64,000 nucleotides of DNA from Reyranella sp. (GCA_019750135.1 JAIEOV010000028.1:46544-110543); one strand, 5' to 3'. Shown: positions 27,845 to 37,380, numbered from the stretch's first letter. Made by a program: numbers and translations. Notes: generated by a model not told the origin, from the letters alone.

Positions 27845-30130
27845 ATGGCCGATCAAATCGTCATCACCGAGAAAACCAGTCAGGCGAAAGACGTCCGCGC
27901 CGCGGTGGGGTCTCGCTACGGCAACATTTTTCCAGCTGAAGGCCATTTGATCGACCTGCTCGAGCCGGAGGACGTGGTTCCGGAATGGAAGCGGTGGTCG
28001 CCGATCCTGCTACGGCCCGACGGGCTCTACGGCACACGACCGGCCGTGGGCGGCAACAAGGTCGCCAAGCTCAAGGCCATTCGCGACGCCCTGCGCACCG
28101 CAAAGCGTGTCTGGCTTGCGACCGACTGCGACCGTGAAGGCCAGCTGATCGGCCAGGAGATTCTCGAGCACTACGACTATCGCGGCCAAGTCATGCGCGT
28201 GCTGTTCACGGCGCAGGATTTCCAGACCATCCGCGACGCCTTCGGCCACGCCAAACCCAATTCCGAGTATGCCCGCCTGTACGCCGCCGCGGTCGCACGC
28301 CGGCAGGCCGACCAGATCTACAATCTGTCGCTGACCCGCACCGCGACCGTGATCCTGGGACGGGGCGCCCGAGGCGTGATCGGAGTGGGTCGCGTGAAAA
28401 CGCCGACGCTCGCGATCGTCTGCAAGCGCGAGTTGGAAATCCGGAACTTCGTGCCGATCACTTACTTCGAGATCGTCGCCACCGCGAAGGTCGCCAGCGG
28501 CGACTTCAAGATGCGGCATGCACCACAGGAAAAAATCCTCAAGCGGGAAATCGCCGATGGCATTGCCGACGCCGCTCGAGGTTTCGAGGGGCCGCTCGGC
28601 GTGCGCGTCGAGGACAAGCGTCAGGCGCCGCCCAAGCTTCATGACCTGCCTTCGCTTCAAAAGCTCTGCGCTTCTCGTTTCGGCTGGTCGGCTGCCAGGA
28701 CGCTGGAGGTCGCGCAGGAGCTCTATGATGGCCAGGGCAAGAAGATCATCACCTATCCCCGAGCCGAGGTGCGCTACCTGCCGGAGAGCTTGATCGCCGA
28801 CGTTTCGAAGCTCGTCGCCGGCCTTCAGGTTGGCCAATCTTTCAGGGATATCCCTGTCCCCACGCCGCCGGTGATCCGCCGGGGCGCGAGCGGCACGTTC
28901 CATGAAAAGGGGCTCGAGGGCGCCAGCCATCACGCTGTCATCCCCAACGTCAACACAGTCGACAGCCTCCGCGAAGTCTGGCCGCGCCTGTCGCTCGACG
29001 AGAAGAAGCTGTTCGACGTGATCGCACGAGCCTATCTCGCTGCCCTCATGCCGGATTTTCGCTACCGGCAGACCACCGCGACGCTCGATGTGAAAGGCTT
29101 TCCGTTCAAGGCGGTCGGTCGTCAGCCCATCGATCTTGGATGGCGCGCCGCATTTCCGGAGTGGCAGCCGGCCGACGAGAGAGGCGACGTCGCACCGCTG
29201 CTTCCGGCGATGCGCGACGGCGAGACAGCGCGATTGCGAGATCCGATCGTCGAACCCAAGGAAACCAAGCCACCTCCTCGTTACAACGAAGGAACGCTGA
29301 TCGAGGCGATGCAGAACGCATGGCGTTTCGTCGATGACGAGATTCTGCGAGACCGATTGAAGGAAGCCAAGGGCATCGGCACACCGGCGACCCGCGCCGA
29401 GATCATCGGCGGACTCAAGCGGCAGGACTTCCTGGTCGCCCAGGGAAAGAACATCGTTCCCACCGAAACCGGGCTGAGACTGTTCGACGTCCTGAAGCAG
29501 GCGGATCCGGCCCTGGTCGATCCGGGCGTGACGGCGCAACTCGAGTGCCTGCTCGACGAGGTCGTTGTCGGCAAGCAGGAGATGGTGGCCGCCGTCGATG
29601 CCGTGTGTGACGTCGCGCGGCGCATTATCGGCAAGCTGACCCAAGGACCAGCGGCCGGAGGTGCTTCGTTGTTTGGCTCCCCAGGCCGGGGCAGTGACGG
29701 CGCCCGCACGCCCACGCCCGCGATGAAGCGTTTCGCCGTTGCCCTCTCTCGCCAGAAGGGCATCAAGCTGCCGCCCGGTTACGCCACATCAGGATCCATT
29801 TGCCGGGCGTTCCTGGAGCAGCACGCCCCCAAGAAAGCGGCGACCTCGGCGCAAGGATCGGCAGACGATAGCGATCGGCCTGTCAGGAAACGCCGCCGGA
29901 GCAAGGAAGCGACAGCAGCTGCTCCTGGGCACAAGCGCGCAGCACGAGGCAAGGCGACGCGAAAGCCCAAGTCCAATGGCTCGACGGATGTCGGCGGGAA
30001 CACGCCGTTGAAGATTCCTTATGGCAACAAGGAAATCGCCCTGAAACTCGGGGCCCGCTACACCGCGGGCGGTTGGTATGCGCCTCCTGGTGTCGATCTC
30101 TCCGCCTTCAAGGAAAACGGGTGGCTGTGA
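27845..30130 (+). CDS. Type IA DNA topoisomerase III with C-terminal DUF5710-like domain
   Basis: About 761 residues. The Toprim domain starts QIVITEKTSQAKDVRAAVG and carries ATDCDREGQLIG (acidic DxDxE-like cluster); GVGRVKTPTLAIV is the conserved core and the active tyrosine is in ITYPRAEVRYLPE. After the core, a basic linker (RKRRRSKEA, KRAARGKATRKPKS) leads to a 40-residue tail, LKIPYGNKEIALKLGARYTA then GGWYAPPGVDLSAF, which matches the DUF5710 pattern seen in plasmid and ICE topoisomerases and primases. It is divergent from mlrC. The type is characteristic of mobile elements, yet no conjugation gene is near. Confidence 0.9.
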   Translation: MADQIVITEKTSQAKDVRAAVGSRYGNIFPAEGHLIDLLEPEDVVPEWKRWSPILLRPDGLYGTRPAVGGNKVAKLKAIRDALRTAKRVWLATDCDREGQLIGQEILEHYDYRGQVMRVLFTAQDFQTIRDAFGHAKPNSEYARLYAAAVARRQADQIYNLSLTRTATVILGRGARGVIGVGRVKTPTLAIVCKRELEIRNFVPITYFEIVATAKVASGDFKMRHAPQEKILKREIADGIADAARGFEGPLGVRVEDKRQAPPKLHDLPSLQKLCASRFGWSAARTLEVAQELYDGQGKKIITYPRAEVRYLPESLIADVSKLVAGLQVGQSFRDIPVPTPPVIRRGASGTFHEKGLEGASHHAVIPNVNTVDSLREVWPRLSLDEKKLFDVIARAYLAALMPDFRYRQTTATLDVKGFPFKAVGRQPIDLGWRAAFPEWQPADERGDVAPLLPAMRDGETARLRDPIVEPKETKPPPRYNEGTLIEAMQNAWRFVDDEILRDRLKEAKGIGTPATRAEIIGGLKRQDFLVAQGKNIVPTETGLRLFDVLKQADPALVDPGVTAQLECLLDEVVVGKQEMVAAVDAVCDVARRIIGKLTQGPAAGGASLFGSPGRGSDGARTPTPAMKRFAVALSRQKGIKLPPGYATSGSICRAFLEQHAPKKAATSAQGSADDSDRPVRKRRRSKEATAAAPGHKRAARGKATRKPKSNGSTDVGGNTPLKIPYGNKEIALKLGARYTAGGWYAPPGVDLSAFKENGWL

Positions 30131-30145
30131 GGCCCAACGGTATTT

Positions 30146-31036
30146 CTACGGAACGACACCCACCGGCAACGACTCGCAATACCGCGCGATCGCACCGGGA
30201 GTCGTGAGCCAGATGCGGTCGCGGTGCTTCGCGATGTGACGCAGCGCGCGCTTCAGGTGCCGCAGGCGATGCGGCTGGCCCACGAGATAGGCATGCAGCG
30301 CCACGCCCATCACCAGCGGCCGCGCCTGCGACAGCTCCAGCATCTCGTCGAACTGGTCGATGATGATGTCGGCGAATGCCTCGCCGCCGATCTTGCGGCC
30401 GACGATCTGCGGGATGTCGTTCACTTCCTGTGGATAGGGCACGGCGAGGATGCGTTTGCCGCCGCGACAGCCGAACCAGATCGGCTGGTCGTCCATGCAC
30501 CAGTCCAGCAGGTAGCGATAGCCCGCTTCCGCCAGCAGGTCGGGCGTCACGTGGCTGTGCGAAATCCATGGCCCCAGCCAGCCTTCCGGCGGTTGGCCTT
30601 CGGCTTCCGTCAGGCGCTGGGTCGCCTCGCCGATCAGGGCGCGCTCGGCCGCCTCGTCGAGCGTGCCCTGGCGCTCGGCATTGGTGCGGCCATGCCCCAC
30701 GATCTCGTCGCCGCGGGCCCGGCACGCCGCCACCAGGGCCGGCGCATAGTCGTACATCGCGCTGTTGACCAGGGCGGCCATCGGCAGCTGCAGGGCATCG
30801 AAGGCGTCGAGCATGTACCAGGCGCCGACGCGATTGCCATAATCGCGCCATGCATAGTTGAGAATGTCTGGATGTGGTCCACCCGGCGCCAATTCCGCAC
30901 CGAGTCCCTCGCCGTAGGAAAAATGCTCCAGATTGAGGGCGAAATAGACGGCGAGCCGTCGGGCATTCGGCCAAGTGTAATCGGCGCGACCGCGCAGAGG
31001 CGCATAGCCGTAGCGGTTATGTGTTCGGAGCTGCAT
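30146..31036 (-). CDS. Polysaccharide deacetylase-family protein (PuuE allantoinase-like)
   Basis: 296 residues of the NodB homology fold. It has the RLAVYFALNLEHFSYGEG opening strand in which Glu takes the place of the usual Asp, EIVGHGRTNAER (the H..N metal region), the GPWISHSHVTPDLLAEAGYRY strand and a final GVALHAYLVGQ His. This branch includes metal-independent allantoinases (PuuE) that open the hydantoin ring of allantoin, as well as uncharacterised amidases, which would fit the cyclic-amide theme. There is no signal peptide, arguing against cell-wall polysaccharide. The gene overlaps no operon partner and is divergent from the secreted protein gene. Confidence 0.88.
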   Translation of the reverse strand: MQLRTHNRYGYAPLRGRADYTWPNARRLAVYFALNLEHFSYGEGLGAELAPGGPHPDILNYAWRDYGNRVGAWYMLDAFDALQLPMAALVNSAMYDYAPALVAACRARGDEIVGHGRTNAERQGTLDEAAERALIGEATQRLTEAEGQPPEGWLGPWISHSHVTPDLLAEAGYRYLLDWCMDDQPIWFGCRGGKRILAVPYPQEVNDIPQIVGRKIGGEAFADIIIDQFDEMLELSQARPLVMGVALHAYLVGQPHRLRHLKRALRHIAKHRDRIWLTTPGAIARYCESLPVGVVP

Positions 31037-31081
31037 CCCGGGAAATTAACGTCGGAAGACACGAAGGGCTACGGTTAGACC

Positions 31082-32371
31082 ATGCTCACGCGCCTGCTGT
31101 CCGCGGCCCTCACCGGCTGCCTGCTTCTCCCCATCGCCTCCCCGGCCTTCGCCTACTACTCGAAAGACTCCTACGAAGGCGAAGTCTCCTTCACCAGCAT
31201 GGTCGAGATCGCCGAGGATTCGCCCGACTTCCTGCTGCAGCCCTCCTACATCAGCCGGCAGCTGCTCTATCTCGCCGGCCCGCTGCAGGCCGCGCCCAGG
31301 AAGGCCGCCGCCAAGAACGACGCGAAAGTCGACGTTATCGGCAGGCATCGCGATGCCAAGACCAACAAGCTCTACGTGCGCTATCGCTACACCGGCACGT
31401 TCGTTCTCGACAACGGGCTGCAGGACGTCGTCAAGATCCGCCTGCCCCTCAACCTCGACGAGATCTGGGAGCGCTCGAGCAACAGTTGCTTCAGCTGGGG
31501 CGACAAGTACCGAATGGCCTACTTCTGGGCGCCGCTGAACAAAGGCTGCGCGCTGGTCGACGGCGTCGACTACATCACCTCGGACGCCACGATCGTCTCC
31601 AAGCAGGCCAACACCGCCAACACCGCCCCCGCCTACGAGCGCCTGGCCAACGGCAACGGCGAAATCCGCATCGTCCTGACGTTCGGCGCCGACGACGACC
31701 GGAACGGCAAGTCCGCCCCCGACAGCAACAACAAGGACTACAACGCCGCGAACTACCGCGACATCCGCAAGTTCCTGCTGAACCAGGGCTTCGCGGTGCG
31801 CACCGTCGCCGTCGACGAGCGCGAACGCGAATGTGGCAACTCCAAGCCGATGGCCGACTGGCCAGGATACGTCGAGGAGTTCACGCGCAAGGATGGCGCG
31901 CGCAGGATCGTCGTCCGCCTGTTCTGGGGCATCACCAACATCGGTGAGGACAGCAAGGCCTTCTTCTGCATGGCCAAGGAGGCTGCGGAACGCGGTTCCG
32001 TGTTCCTGTACTCGGGACATTCCCGCGTCGGCCTGCTCGATCTCACCTACATGGGCGAGCAGATCGGCGCGCCCATCAAGATGAATCACGACCAGTACCA
32101 GATCTACGGCTTCTTCGGCTGCTCGAGCTACAGCTACTACAATCTCTCCTATTTCGCGGCGAAGGCCTCGAAGGCCGATCCCGAGGGCACGAAGAACGCC
32201 GACATCATCACCAACGGCATCACCGGCTCGTTCGGCTCGATGACCGATTTCACGGTCAAGACCCTCACCCCGATCTTCAACTGGTCGGCGCGCGGCACCA
32301 AGGCGAGCTGGCAGCAGATCATGAATTCCTACTCCGAGAGATTTCTCACCGGCGTCAACGGCGACGACTAA
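31082..32371 (+). CDS. Secreted protein of unknown function with caspase-like His/Cys motifs
   Basis: 429 residues with signal peptide MLTRLLSAALTGCLLLPIAS, cleaved probably after PAFA (residue 24). I do not recognise a named family. Residues 190-360 alternate strands and helices: a strand IRIVLTFGADDD, a helix YRDIRKFLLNQGF with AVRTVAVDE, then strand SVFLYSGHS (H313) and strand YQIYGFFGCSS (C347). A His after one hydrophobic strand and a Cys after the next is the layout of clan CD cysteine peptidases (caspase, gingipain, clostripain). The N-terminal 160 residues look like a beta-rich sensing or binding domain. The function is not established. It lies alone between divergent and co-directed unrelated genes. 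Confidence 0.8.
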   Translation: MLTRLLSAALTGCLLLPIASPAFAYYSKDSYEGEVSFTSMVEIAEDSPDFLLQPSYISRQLLYLAGPLQAAPRKAAAKNDAKVDVIGRHRDAKTNKLYVRYRYTGTFVLDNGLQDVVKIRLPLNLDEIWERSSNSCFSWGDKYRMAYFWAPLNKGCALVDGVDYITSDATIVSKQANTANTAPAYERLANGNGEIRIVLTFGADDDRNGKSAPDSNNKDYNAANYRDIRKFLLNQGFAVRTVAVDERERECGNSKPMADWPGYVEEFTRKDGARRIVVRLFWGITNIGEDSKAFFCMAKEAAERGSVFLYSGHSRVGLLDLTYMGEQIGAPIKMNHDQYQIYGFFGCSSYSYYNLSYFAAKASKADPEGTKNADIITNGITGSFGSMTDFTVKTLTPIFNWSARGTKASWQQIMNSYSERFLTGVNGDD

Positions 32372-32390
32372 GGTCCTGATACACCCCGCT

Positions 32391-32481
32391 GTCATCCCGA
32401 GCGTAGCGCCTGCCCTGAGCGAAGCCGAAGGGAGGGACCTTTCCTGCAGCCTTCAAGGCCCCTCGCTTCGCTCGGGGTGAC
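32391..32481. repeat. 91-bp imperfect palindrome of the GTCATCCCGAGC family
   Basis: Begins GTCATCCCGAGCGTAGCG and ends CGCTTCGCTCGGGGTGAC. It lies 19 bp after the stop of the secreted protein gene and 32 bp before the serine hydrolase start, so it may act as a 3' hairpin for the first. Same family as the arms around the GIY-YIG gene. Confidence 0.88.
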
Positions 32482-32513
32482 AGACACGGTGGAACGAGCG
32501 GCCGACTTCGCTC

Positions 32514-34412
32514 ATGATCGCCATCGTGGTATTCGCAGCGAGATTTGCACACGTTGTGAGCGTGGCTCTGCTGGCGCTTGGGCTGTCGGCGAACGGCTGG
32601 GCGCAGGGTCTCACGACGCCCGATCCCGTCGGAGCCGGGTTTTCGCCTGCTCGACTGGCGCGCATCGCGCCTTGGTATCAGGCCGAGATCGAGAGTCGCG
32701 CGTTTCCGGGGGCAGTGATCGCCATCGCGCGCGACGGCAAGCTCGCCTACCTGCAGGCCATCGGGACGTATGACCGCGCGGGCAAGGTCCCGCTGAAGCC
32801 TGACGCGATCTTCTGGATCGCCTCGATGACCAAGCCGGTCACCAGCGTGGCGGCGATGATGCTGATCGAGGAAGGCAAGCTCGCGCTCACCGATCCGGTG
32901 AGCAAATACATCCCCGCGGTGGCCGACATGCGCGTCGGCCCCGACAACGCGCCGCAAAAGCGGCCGATGCAAGTGATCGATCTCCTGCGCCATACCTCGG
33001 GCTTCACCCATCGGGAAGAAGGCAACGACGCCCTGCATCGGGTGTACAGCCGCATAAGATCGTTCCGGCGCGACAAGACGCTCGCCGACCTCGTCGGCGA
33101 TCTGGTGCAGATGCCGCTCGTCCACCAGCCCGGCGAGGTTTGGGAGTACAGCCATGGCGTCGATGTGCTGGGCCGAGTCGTCGAAATCGCCTCGGGCCAG
33201 CCGCTCGACAAATTCTTCGAGAACCGCATCTTCAAGCCGCTCGGCATGGTCGATACCGGCTTCTTCGTGCCGCCGGACAAGCTCGCGCGGCTGGTCGACC
33301 CGCTAGAAGGTGGGCGGCTGGCGCTCTGGGACCTTAGCAAGCCCACCACGCTGTTCATGGGCGGCGGCGGTCTCGCCTCGACAGCGCCGGACTACCTGCG
33401 CTTCTGCCAGATGCTGCTGAACGGCGGCGAGTTCGACGGCGTCCGCATCCTGTCGCCCGACACCGTGCGTCAGATGACCACGGATTCGCTGCCACCCGGC
33501 ACACCCTTTGCCGGCATCGTCGGGCAGTTCGTCGGGCCGCAGCTCGGCACAAGCTGGGGACTGGGCTTTGCCGTGCGCACCAATGCAGATTTCAGCTCGT
33601 TGCCCGGCGCTGTCGGCAGCTTCAACTGGAACGGGATCTGGGGAACCTATTTTTGGATCGATCCAGTCGAGAAGATGATCGCGATTTTGATGATCCAGGT
33701 TCCCCCCGCGATGGTGGGGCCTCCTTGGGGGGCATTGCGGTTTTTCAGCTACGCCGCGCTCAGCGTTCCTCAACCGGACAAGACGCCGCCAGCGGTGCCG
33801 GTCAGCACCGACATTCTCAAGAGCTACGTCGGCACGTACGATTTTGGCCCGTCGCTCAGCGCGCGTGACAAGAATGCGCCCCTCACTTTCACCGGGACTG
33901 GTCTCGTCTTCATAATCGTCGAGGACAAGGTTGTGGTCCGCGAGACGATCGACGGCGGGCCGGCGGAACGGGCCGGCGTGAAGGCGCTCGACTTCATCAC
34001 GGACATCGACGACGCGCCGGCGCGCGGCCTCACCCTTGGCGAGGTTCTGGGCAGGCTGCGCGGCAAGATGGGCACGCCTGTCCGATTGACGATCTCGCGC
34101 TACGGTGAGGACAATCCGATCGACGTCACCATCGTGCGCGAACCTGTCCGGGTTCCCGGAGCGCGAATCGAGGTCCGCGTCGAGGACGGCAAGCTCCTGG
34201 TCGCGGCAACCGGTCGGTGGGCCGTGCTCGACTTCGAGAAGGACAAACCGATGCCCCTCACCGCGACCTCCGATATTGAATTCCGCTACGAGGGTGGCGA
34301 CCACAACGCGACTTGCCTTCGTGCGCGACGAGCAGGGCAAGGTCTCCGGTGTTGTGCTCAATCCGGGGCCATCGGAGATCAGGGCGACCAAGCTCCAATG
34401 ATCGCTGCATAG
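32514..34412 (+). CDS. Serine hydrolase (beta-lactamase/PBP4-like) with PDZ domain; 3' end frameshifted
   Basis: 632 residues as read. A signal peptide (SVALLALGLSANGWAQG) is followed by a class C beta-lactamase fold with nucleophile S104 in IASMTKPVT (SxxK) and Y212-S-H in VWEYSHG (usual YxN, here YSH). Residues of about 465-545 form a PDZ-like domain (IVEDKVVVRETIDGGPAERAG). Such exported proteins are esterases, D-aminopeptidases or peptidoglycan enzymes, not always beta-lactamases. Near 34303-34310 the frame appears to shift: the current end NATCLRARRAGQGL is unlike protein, while the next frame reads TRLAFVRDEQGKVSGVVLNP and ends at 34401, as expected. The catalytic part is unaffected. 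Confidence 0.88.
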   Translation: MIAIVVFAARFAHVVSVALLALGLSANGWAQGLTTPDPVGAGFSPARLARIAPWYQAEIESRAFPGAVIAIARDGKLAYLQAIGTYDRAGKVPLKPDAIFWIASMTKPVTSVAAMMLIEEGKLALTDPVSKYIPAVADMRVGPDNAPQKRPMQVIDLLRHTSGFTHREEGNDALHRVYSRIRSFRRDKTLADLVGDLVQMPLVHQPGEVWEYSHGVDVLGRVVEIASGQPLDKFFENRIFKPLGMVDTGFFVPPDKLARLVDPLEGGRLALWDLSKPTTLFMGGGGLASTAPDYLRFCQMLLNGGEFDGVRILSPDTVRQMTTDSLPPGTPFAGIVGQFVGPQLGTSWGLGFAVRTNADFSSLPGAVGSFNWNGIWGTYFWIDPVEKMIAILMIQVPPAMVGPPWGALRFFSYAALSVPQPDKTPPAVPVSTDILKSYVGTYDFGPSLSARDKNAPLTFTGTGLVFIIVEDKVVVRETIDGGPAERAGVKALDFITDIDDAPARGLTLGEVLGRLRGKMGTPVRLTISRYGEDNPIDVTIVREPVRVPGARIEVRVEDGKLLVAATGRWAVLDFEKDKPMPLTATSDIEFRYEGGDHNATCLRARRAGQGLRCCAQSGAIGDQGDQAPMIAA

Positions 34413-34542
34413 CGCCGGGCGACGACTCCGCGCACCCGCGGGGCGTAGCGCGCACAACGCCGATGCGCTACGGTTACACAGCGAATGAAGAAGAAGTCGG
34501 CGTTTGACGCCGCTGTTGGGATGTTGGGAGGAGTAGTTCGCG

Positions 34543-36303
34543 TTGACGGCCACGAGTGCTGAAGCCCTGCCGGCTGCCCGTGAAACCACGGACGCGCCGC
34601 GACGGTGGGCCGCCCCGTTATGGGTCACGGCGCTGCTGCTGTTGCTGGCGTTCCTGGTGATCTATCCGCTCCTGATGCTGGTGTTCGGCGCGCTGAGCGA
34701 TTCCAACCCGATCGTCGACGGGTTTGGCGCGTTCCGGCCGTCGGCGAAGCACTTCCTGGACGTGCTCGCCAACGAGAACGTCCACCTCGCCTTCTTCAAC
34801 GCCCTCGCGGCGTGCGGCGGCGGCACCATCCTGGCGGTGGTGATCGGGCTCGCCTTCTCCTGGATCGTCGTGCGCACCAACACGCCGTTCAGGGGCTTCA
34901 TCGCCGGCGCCAGCCTGATCCCCCTGTTCGTGCCGCCGCTGGTCGCCGGCGTCGCCTGGGGCATTTTGGGCTCGCCCAAGACCGGCCTGCTCAACACCAT
35001 GCTGAAGTGGATGGGCGTCGACTTCCGCTTCGACTTCTACTCGATGAGCGGGCTGATCATCGTCTTCGGCATCTACTACGCGCCCTACGTCTACATGTTC
35101 ACCGCCTCGGCGCTCAGGAACATGGATCCGAGCCTGGAGGAAGCCTCGGAAGTATCGGGCGCCTCGGCCTTCACCACGCTCTTCACCGTCACCTTCCCGC
35201 TGATCGCGCCGGCGATCCTGGCAGGCTCCCTGCTCTCCTTCGTGGTCATGCTGGGCATCTACGGCGTGCCGGCGGCGCTGGGTGCGCCCGCCAACATCAG
35301 CGTGCTGACGACCTACATCTTCAAGCTCACCGCCTGGAGCCCGCCGCTCTACAACACCGCCGCCGCCGTCGCGATCCTGCTGATGGTCGTCACGGCGATC
35401 CTGGTATGGGCGCAGCAGAGGGTGCTGTCGGGCAAGAGCTACGCCACGGTCGCCGGCAAGGCCTTCCGGCCGCGCGCCCTCAATCTCGGCTCGTGGCGCT
35501 GGTTCACCTTCAGCCTGGCGCTGGTCTACCTGTTCGTGGTCGTCGTGCTGCCGACCCTGGCGCTCGTCATCGCCGCCTTCCGCAAGTTCCTGTTCTTCAA
35601 GGACTTCAACGCGCTGTTCGACTGGAAGCAGTACGGCTGGTTCCATTTCCAGAGCGTGTTCGACAATCCGCTGACCATGCTGTCGATCTGGAACACGCTG
35701 AAGGTCGGCGTCATCACCGCGCTGGTCGGCGGCGCGCTGGCCTTCGCCATCGGCTACACGGTGAACCGCACCACGGTCAGCGGCCGCCGCTCGATTGACC
35801 TCCTGGCCACGCTGCCGGTCGCCATCCCGGGCCTGGTCGTCGGCGTCGCCTATCTGTGGGCGTGGATCGGCCTGCCGGGCGGCCTCTACGGCACGATCTG
35901 GATCCTGGCGCTGGCCTTCGTCGCCCGCTTCATGCCGGACACGGTGAAGGCGCTGTCGACCTCGTTCCTGCAGATCCACAAGGAGCTCGAGGAAGCCGCC
36001 TGGATCTGCGGCCGCGGGATTCTGGGCACCATCCGCACCATCGTACTGCCGCTCGCCAAGCCCGGCGTCGTGGCGTCGATGACCTTGCTGTTCGTGCTGG
36101 CGATCCGCGAGTTGGGATCGTCGCTGTTCCTTTACACCAGCGACACCACCGTGATGGCGGTCCTGCTGCTCGACTACTACGAGGGCGGTAACGTCGGAAA
36201 GACCGCGGCGTTCAGCCTGGTGCAGACGGTGATCCTGGGAGTCCTGCTGGGGCTCACGACCTGGATCTCGCGCGAGACCACTCAGAACACGCGCTTCAAC
36301 TGA
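34543..36303 (+). CDS. Fe3+-type ABC transporter permease (fused two-domain FbpB/AfuB)
   Basis: 586 residues with about twelve membrane helices in two BPD_transp_1 halves, each with its EAA loop (EEASEVSGASAFTTLFTV and EEAAWICGRGILGTI). Fused permeases of this size are typical of iron(III), 2-aminoethylphosphonate and thiamine importers. GGGAGGAG 9 nt upstream points to the TTG at 34543 as start. First gene of a three-gene operon with a binding protein and ATPase. Confidence 0.92.
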   Translation: MTATSAEALPAARETTDAPRRWAAPLWVTALLLLLAFLVIYPLLMLVFGALSDSNPIVDGFGAFRPSAKHFLDVLANENVHLAFFNALAACGGGTILAVVIGLAFSWIVVRTNTPFRGFIAGASLIPLFVPPLVAGVAWGILGSPKTGLLNTMLKWMGVDFRFDFYSMSGLIIVFGIYYAPYVYMFTASALRNMDPSLEEASEVSGASAFTTLFTVTFPLIAPAILAGSLLSFVVMLGIYGVPAALGAPANISVLTTYIFKLTAWSPPLYNTAAAVAILLMVVTAILVWAQQRVLSGKSYATVAGKAFRPRALNLGSWRWFTFSLALVYLFVVVVLPTLALVIAAFRKFLFFKDFNALFDWKQYGWFHFQSVFDNPLTMLSIWNTLKVGVITALVGGALAFAIGYTVNRTTVSGRRSIDLLATLPVAIPGLVVGVAYLWAWIGLPGGLYGTIWILALAFVARFMPDTVKALSTSFLQIHKELEEAAWICGRGILGTIRTIVLPLAKPGVVASMTLLFVLAIRELGSSLFLYTSDTTVMAVLLLDYYEGGNVGKTAAFSLVQTVILGVLLGLTTWISRETTQNTRFN

Positions 36304-36330
36304 ACGACAGACCTGGAGGGAAGGGAACCG

Positions 36331-37380
36331 ATGAAAAGGCGTACGTTCACCAAGACAGCCGTGCTCGGCACGGCGGGACTCATTACGACCGGGATGCTGG
36401 GCAGCCGGGCGGCGCTGGCGCAGCAGGACAAGTTCGGCACCAAGGAGGAGATCGCCGCCGCCGAGAAGGAAGGCGGGCTCACCTACTACACCGCGAACTT
36501 CGCCGAGACCGAGCAGGAGGTCATCAAGGAGTTCAACAAGACCTTCCCCAAGATCAAGGTCGCGATGGTGCGCGCGCCGGGCGGCCAGCTCATCACCCGC
36601 ATCAAGACCGAGGCGGCCGCCGGCAAGCTCGGCGCCGACGTGGTCAACCATTCCGACCGCGGCCTGATGCTGGAGCTGCAGGACCTGTTCGCCGACTACA
36701 AGCCGCCCAACGCCGCCGACTACCGGCCCGACGCGCTGGTCTCGCCCAAGTTCTGGCCGGGCGTCACCCTGGGCTGGGCGATCGCCTACAACACCCAGCT
36801 GGTGAAGAACGCGCCCAAGACCTGGGCGGACCTCACCAAGATGGAATACAAGGGCAAGCAGATCGGCCAGGTGGTCGGGCCGTCGGGGGGCACGACCTGG
36901 ACCCGCGTCATGTTCGAACGCCAGGTGCTGGGCGAGGACTACTGGGCCAAGCAGGCGGCGCTCGGCATCACGCTCTACCCGTCGGGCGCGCCGGCCTCCG
37001 ATTCGCTGGTGCGCGGCGAGGTCTCGATCGCGCCCCTGCTCTACAACATCATCTACACCAAGATCGTCGAGGGAGCGCCGGCCGAGGCGATCTTCGCGCC
37101 CGAGGGCGTGCCGATCATCCCCTACGCCGACGGCATCACCAAGACCTCGAAGAGCCCCAACGCGTCGAAGCTCTTCATGAACTGGCGCCTCAGCAAGGAA
37201 GGCCAGGCCTTCCAGATCGCCAAGCTCGGCAACATCACCTCAATGAAGGAGCCGCCCTCCTTCCCCAAGGGCTGGGATCCCAAGGTGGTCAAGGTGTGGG
37301 TGCCGAACTTCGAGCAGTTCGAGAAGCTGCGTACGCCCTGGCTCGAGGAGTGGAACAAGACCTACGGCTACCGTCAGTGA
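36331..37380 (+). CDS. Fe3+-type ABC transporter substrate-binding protein
   Basis: 349 residues. Signal MKRRTFTKTAVLGTAGLITT looks twin-arginine-like. The mature protein has the family pattern GGLTYYTANFAETEQEVIKEF, VNHSDRGLMLELQ and LGWAIAYNTQLV found in FbpA/AfuA and related proteins. Iron is the common ligand, but relatives bind polyamines, phosphonates or thiamine and the iron-binding Tyr pair is not evident, so the ligand remains open. GGAGGG lies about 10 nt before the start. Confidence 0.92.
   Translation: MKRRTFTKTAVLGTAGLITTGMLGSRAALAQQDKFGTKEEIAAAEKEGGLTYYTANFAETEQEVIKEFNKTFPKIKVAMVRAPGGQLITRIKTEAAAGKLGADVVNHSDRGLMLELQDLFADYKPPNAADYRPDALVSPKFWPGVTLGWAIAYNTQLVKNAPKTWADLTKMEYKGKQIGQVVGPSGGTTWTRVMFERQVLGEDYWAKQAALGITLYPSGAPASDSLVRGEVSIAPLLYNIIYTKIVEGAPAEAIFAPEGVPIIPYADGITKTSKSPNASKLFMNWRLSKEGQAFQIAKLGNITSMKEPPSFPKGWDPKVVKVWVPNFEQFEKLRTPWLEEWNKTYGYRQ

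Noticed and set aside
32514..34412. Calling the serine hydrolase an antibiotic resistance beta-lactamase
   Set aside because: YSH instead of YxN and the added PDZ domain place it with esterase/peptidase-like members; no evidence for resistance.
34618..36651. 677-codon minus-strand open frame opposite the Fe3+-type permease
   Set aside because: Low-complexity Asp/Arg/Gln composition typical of a shadow frame; the plus strand has a clear membrane protein.
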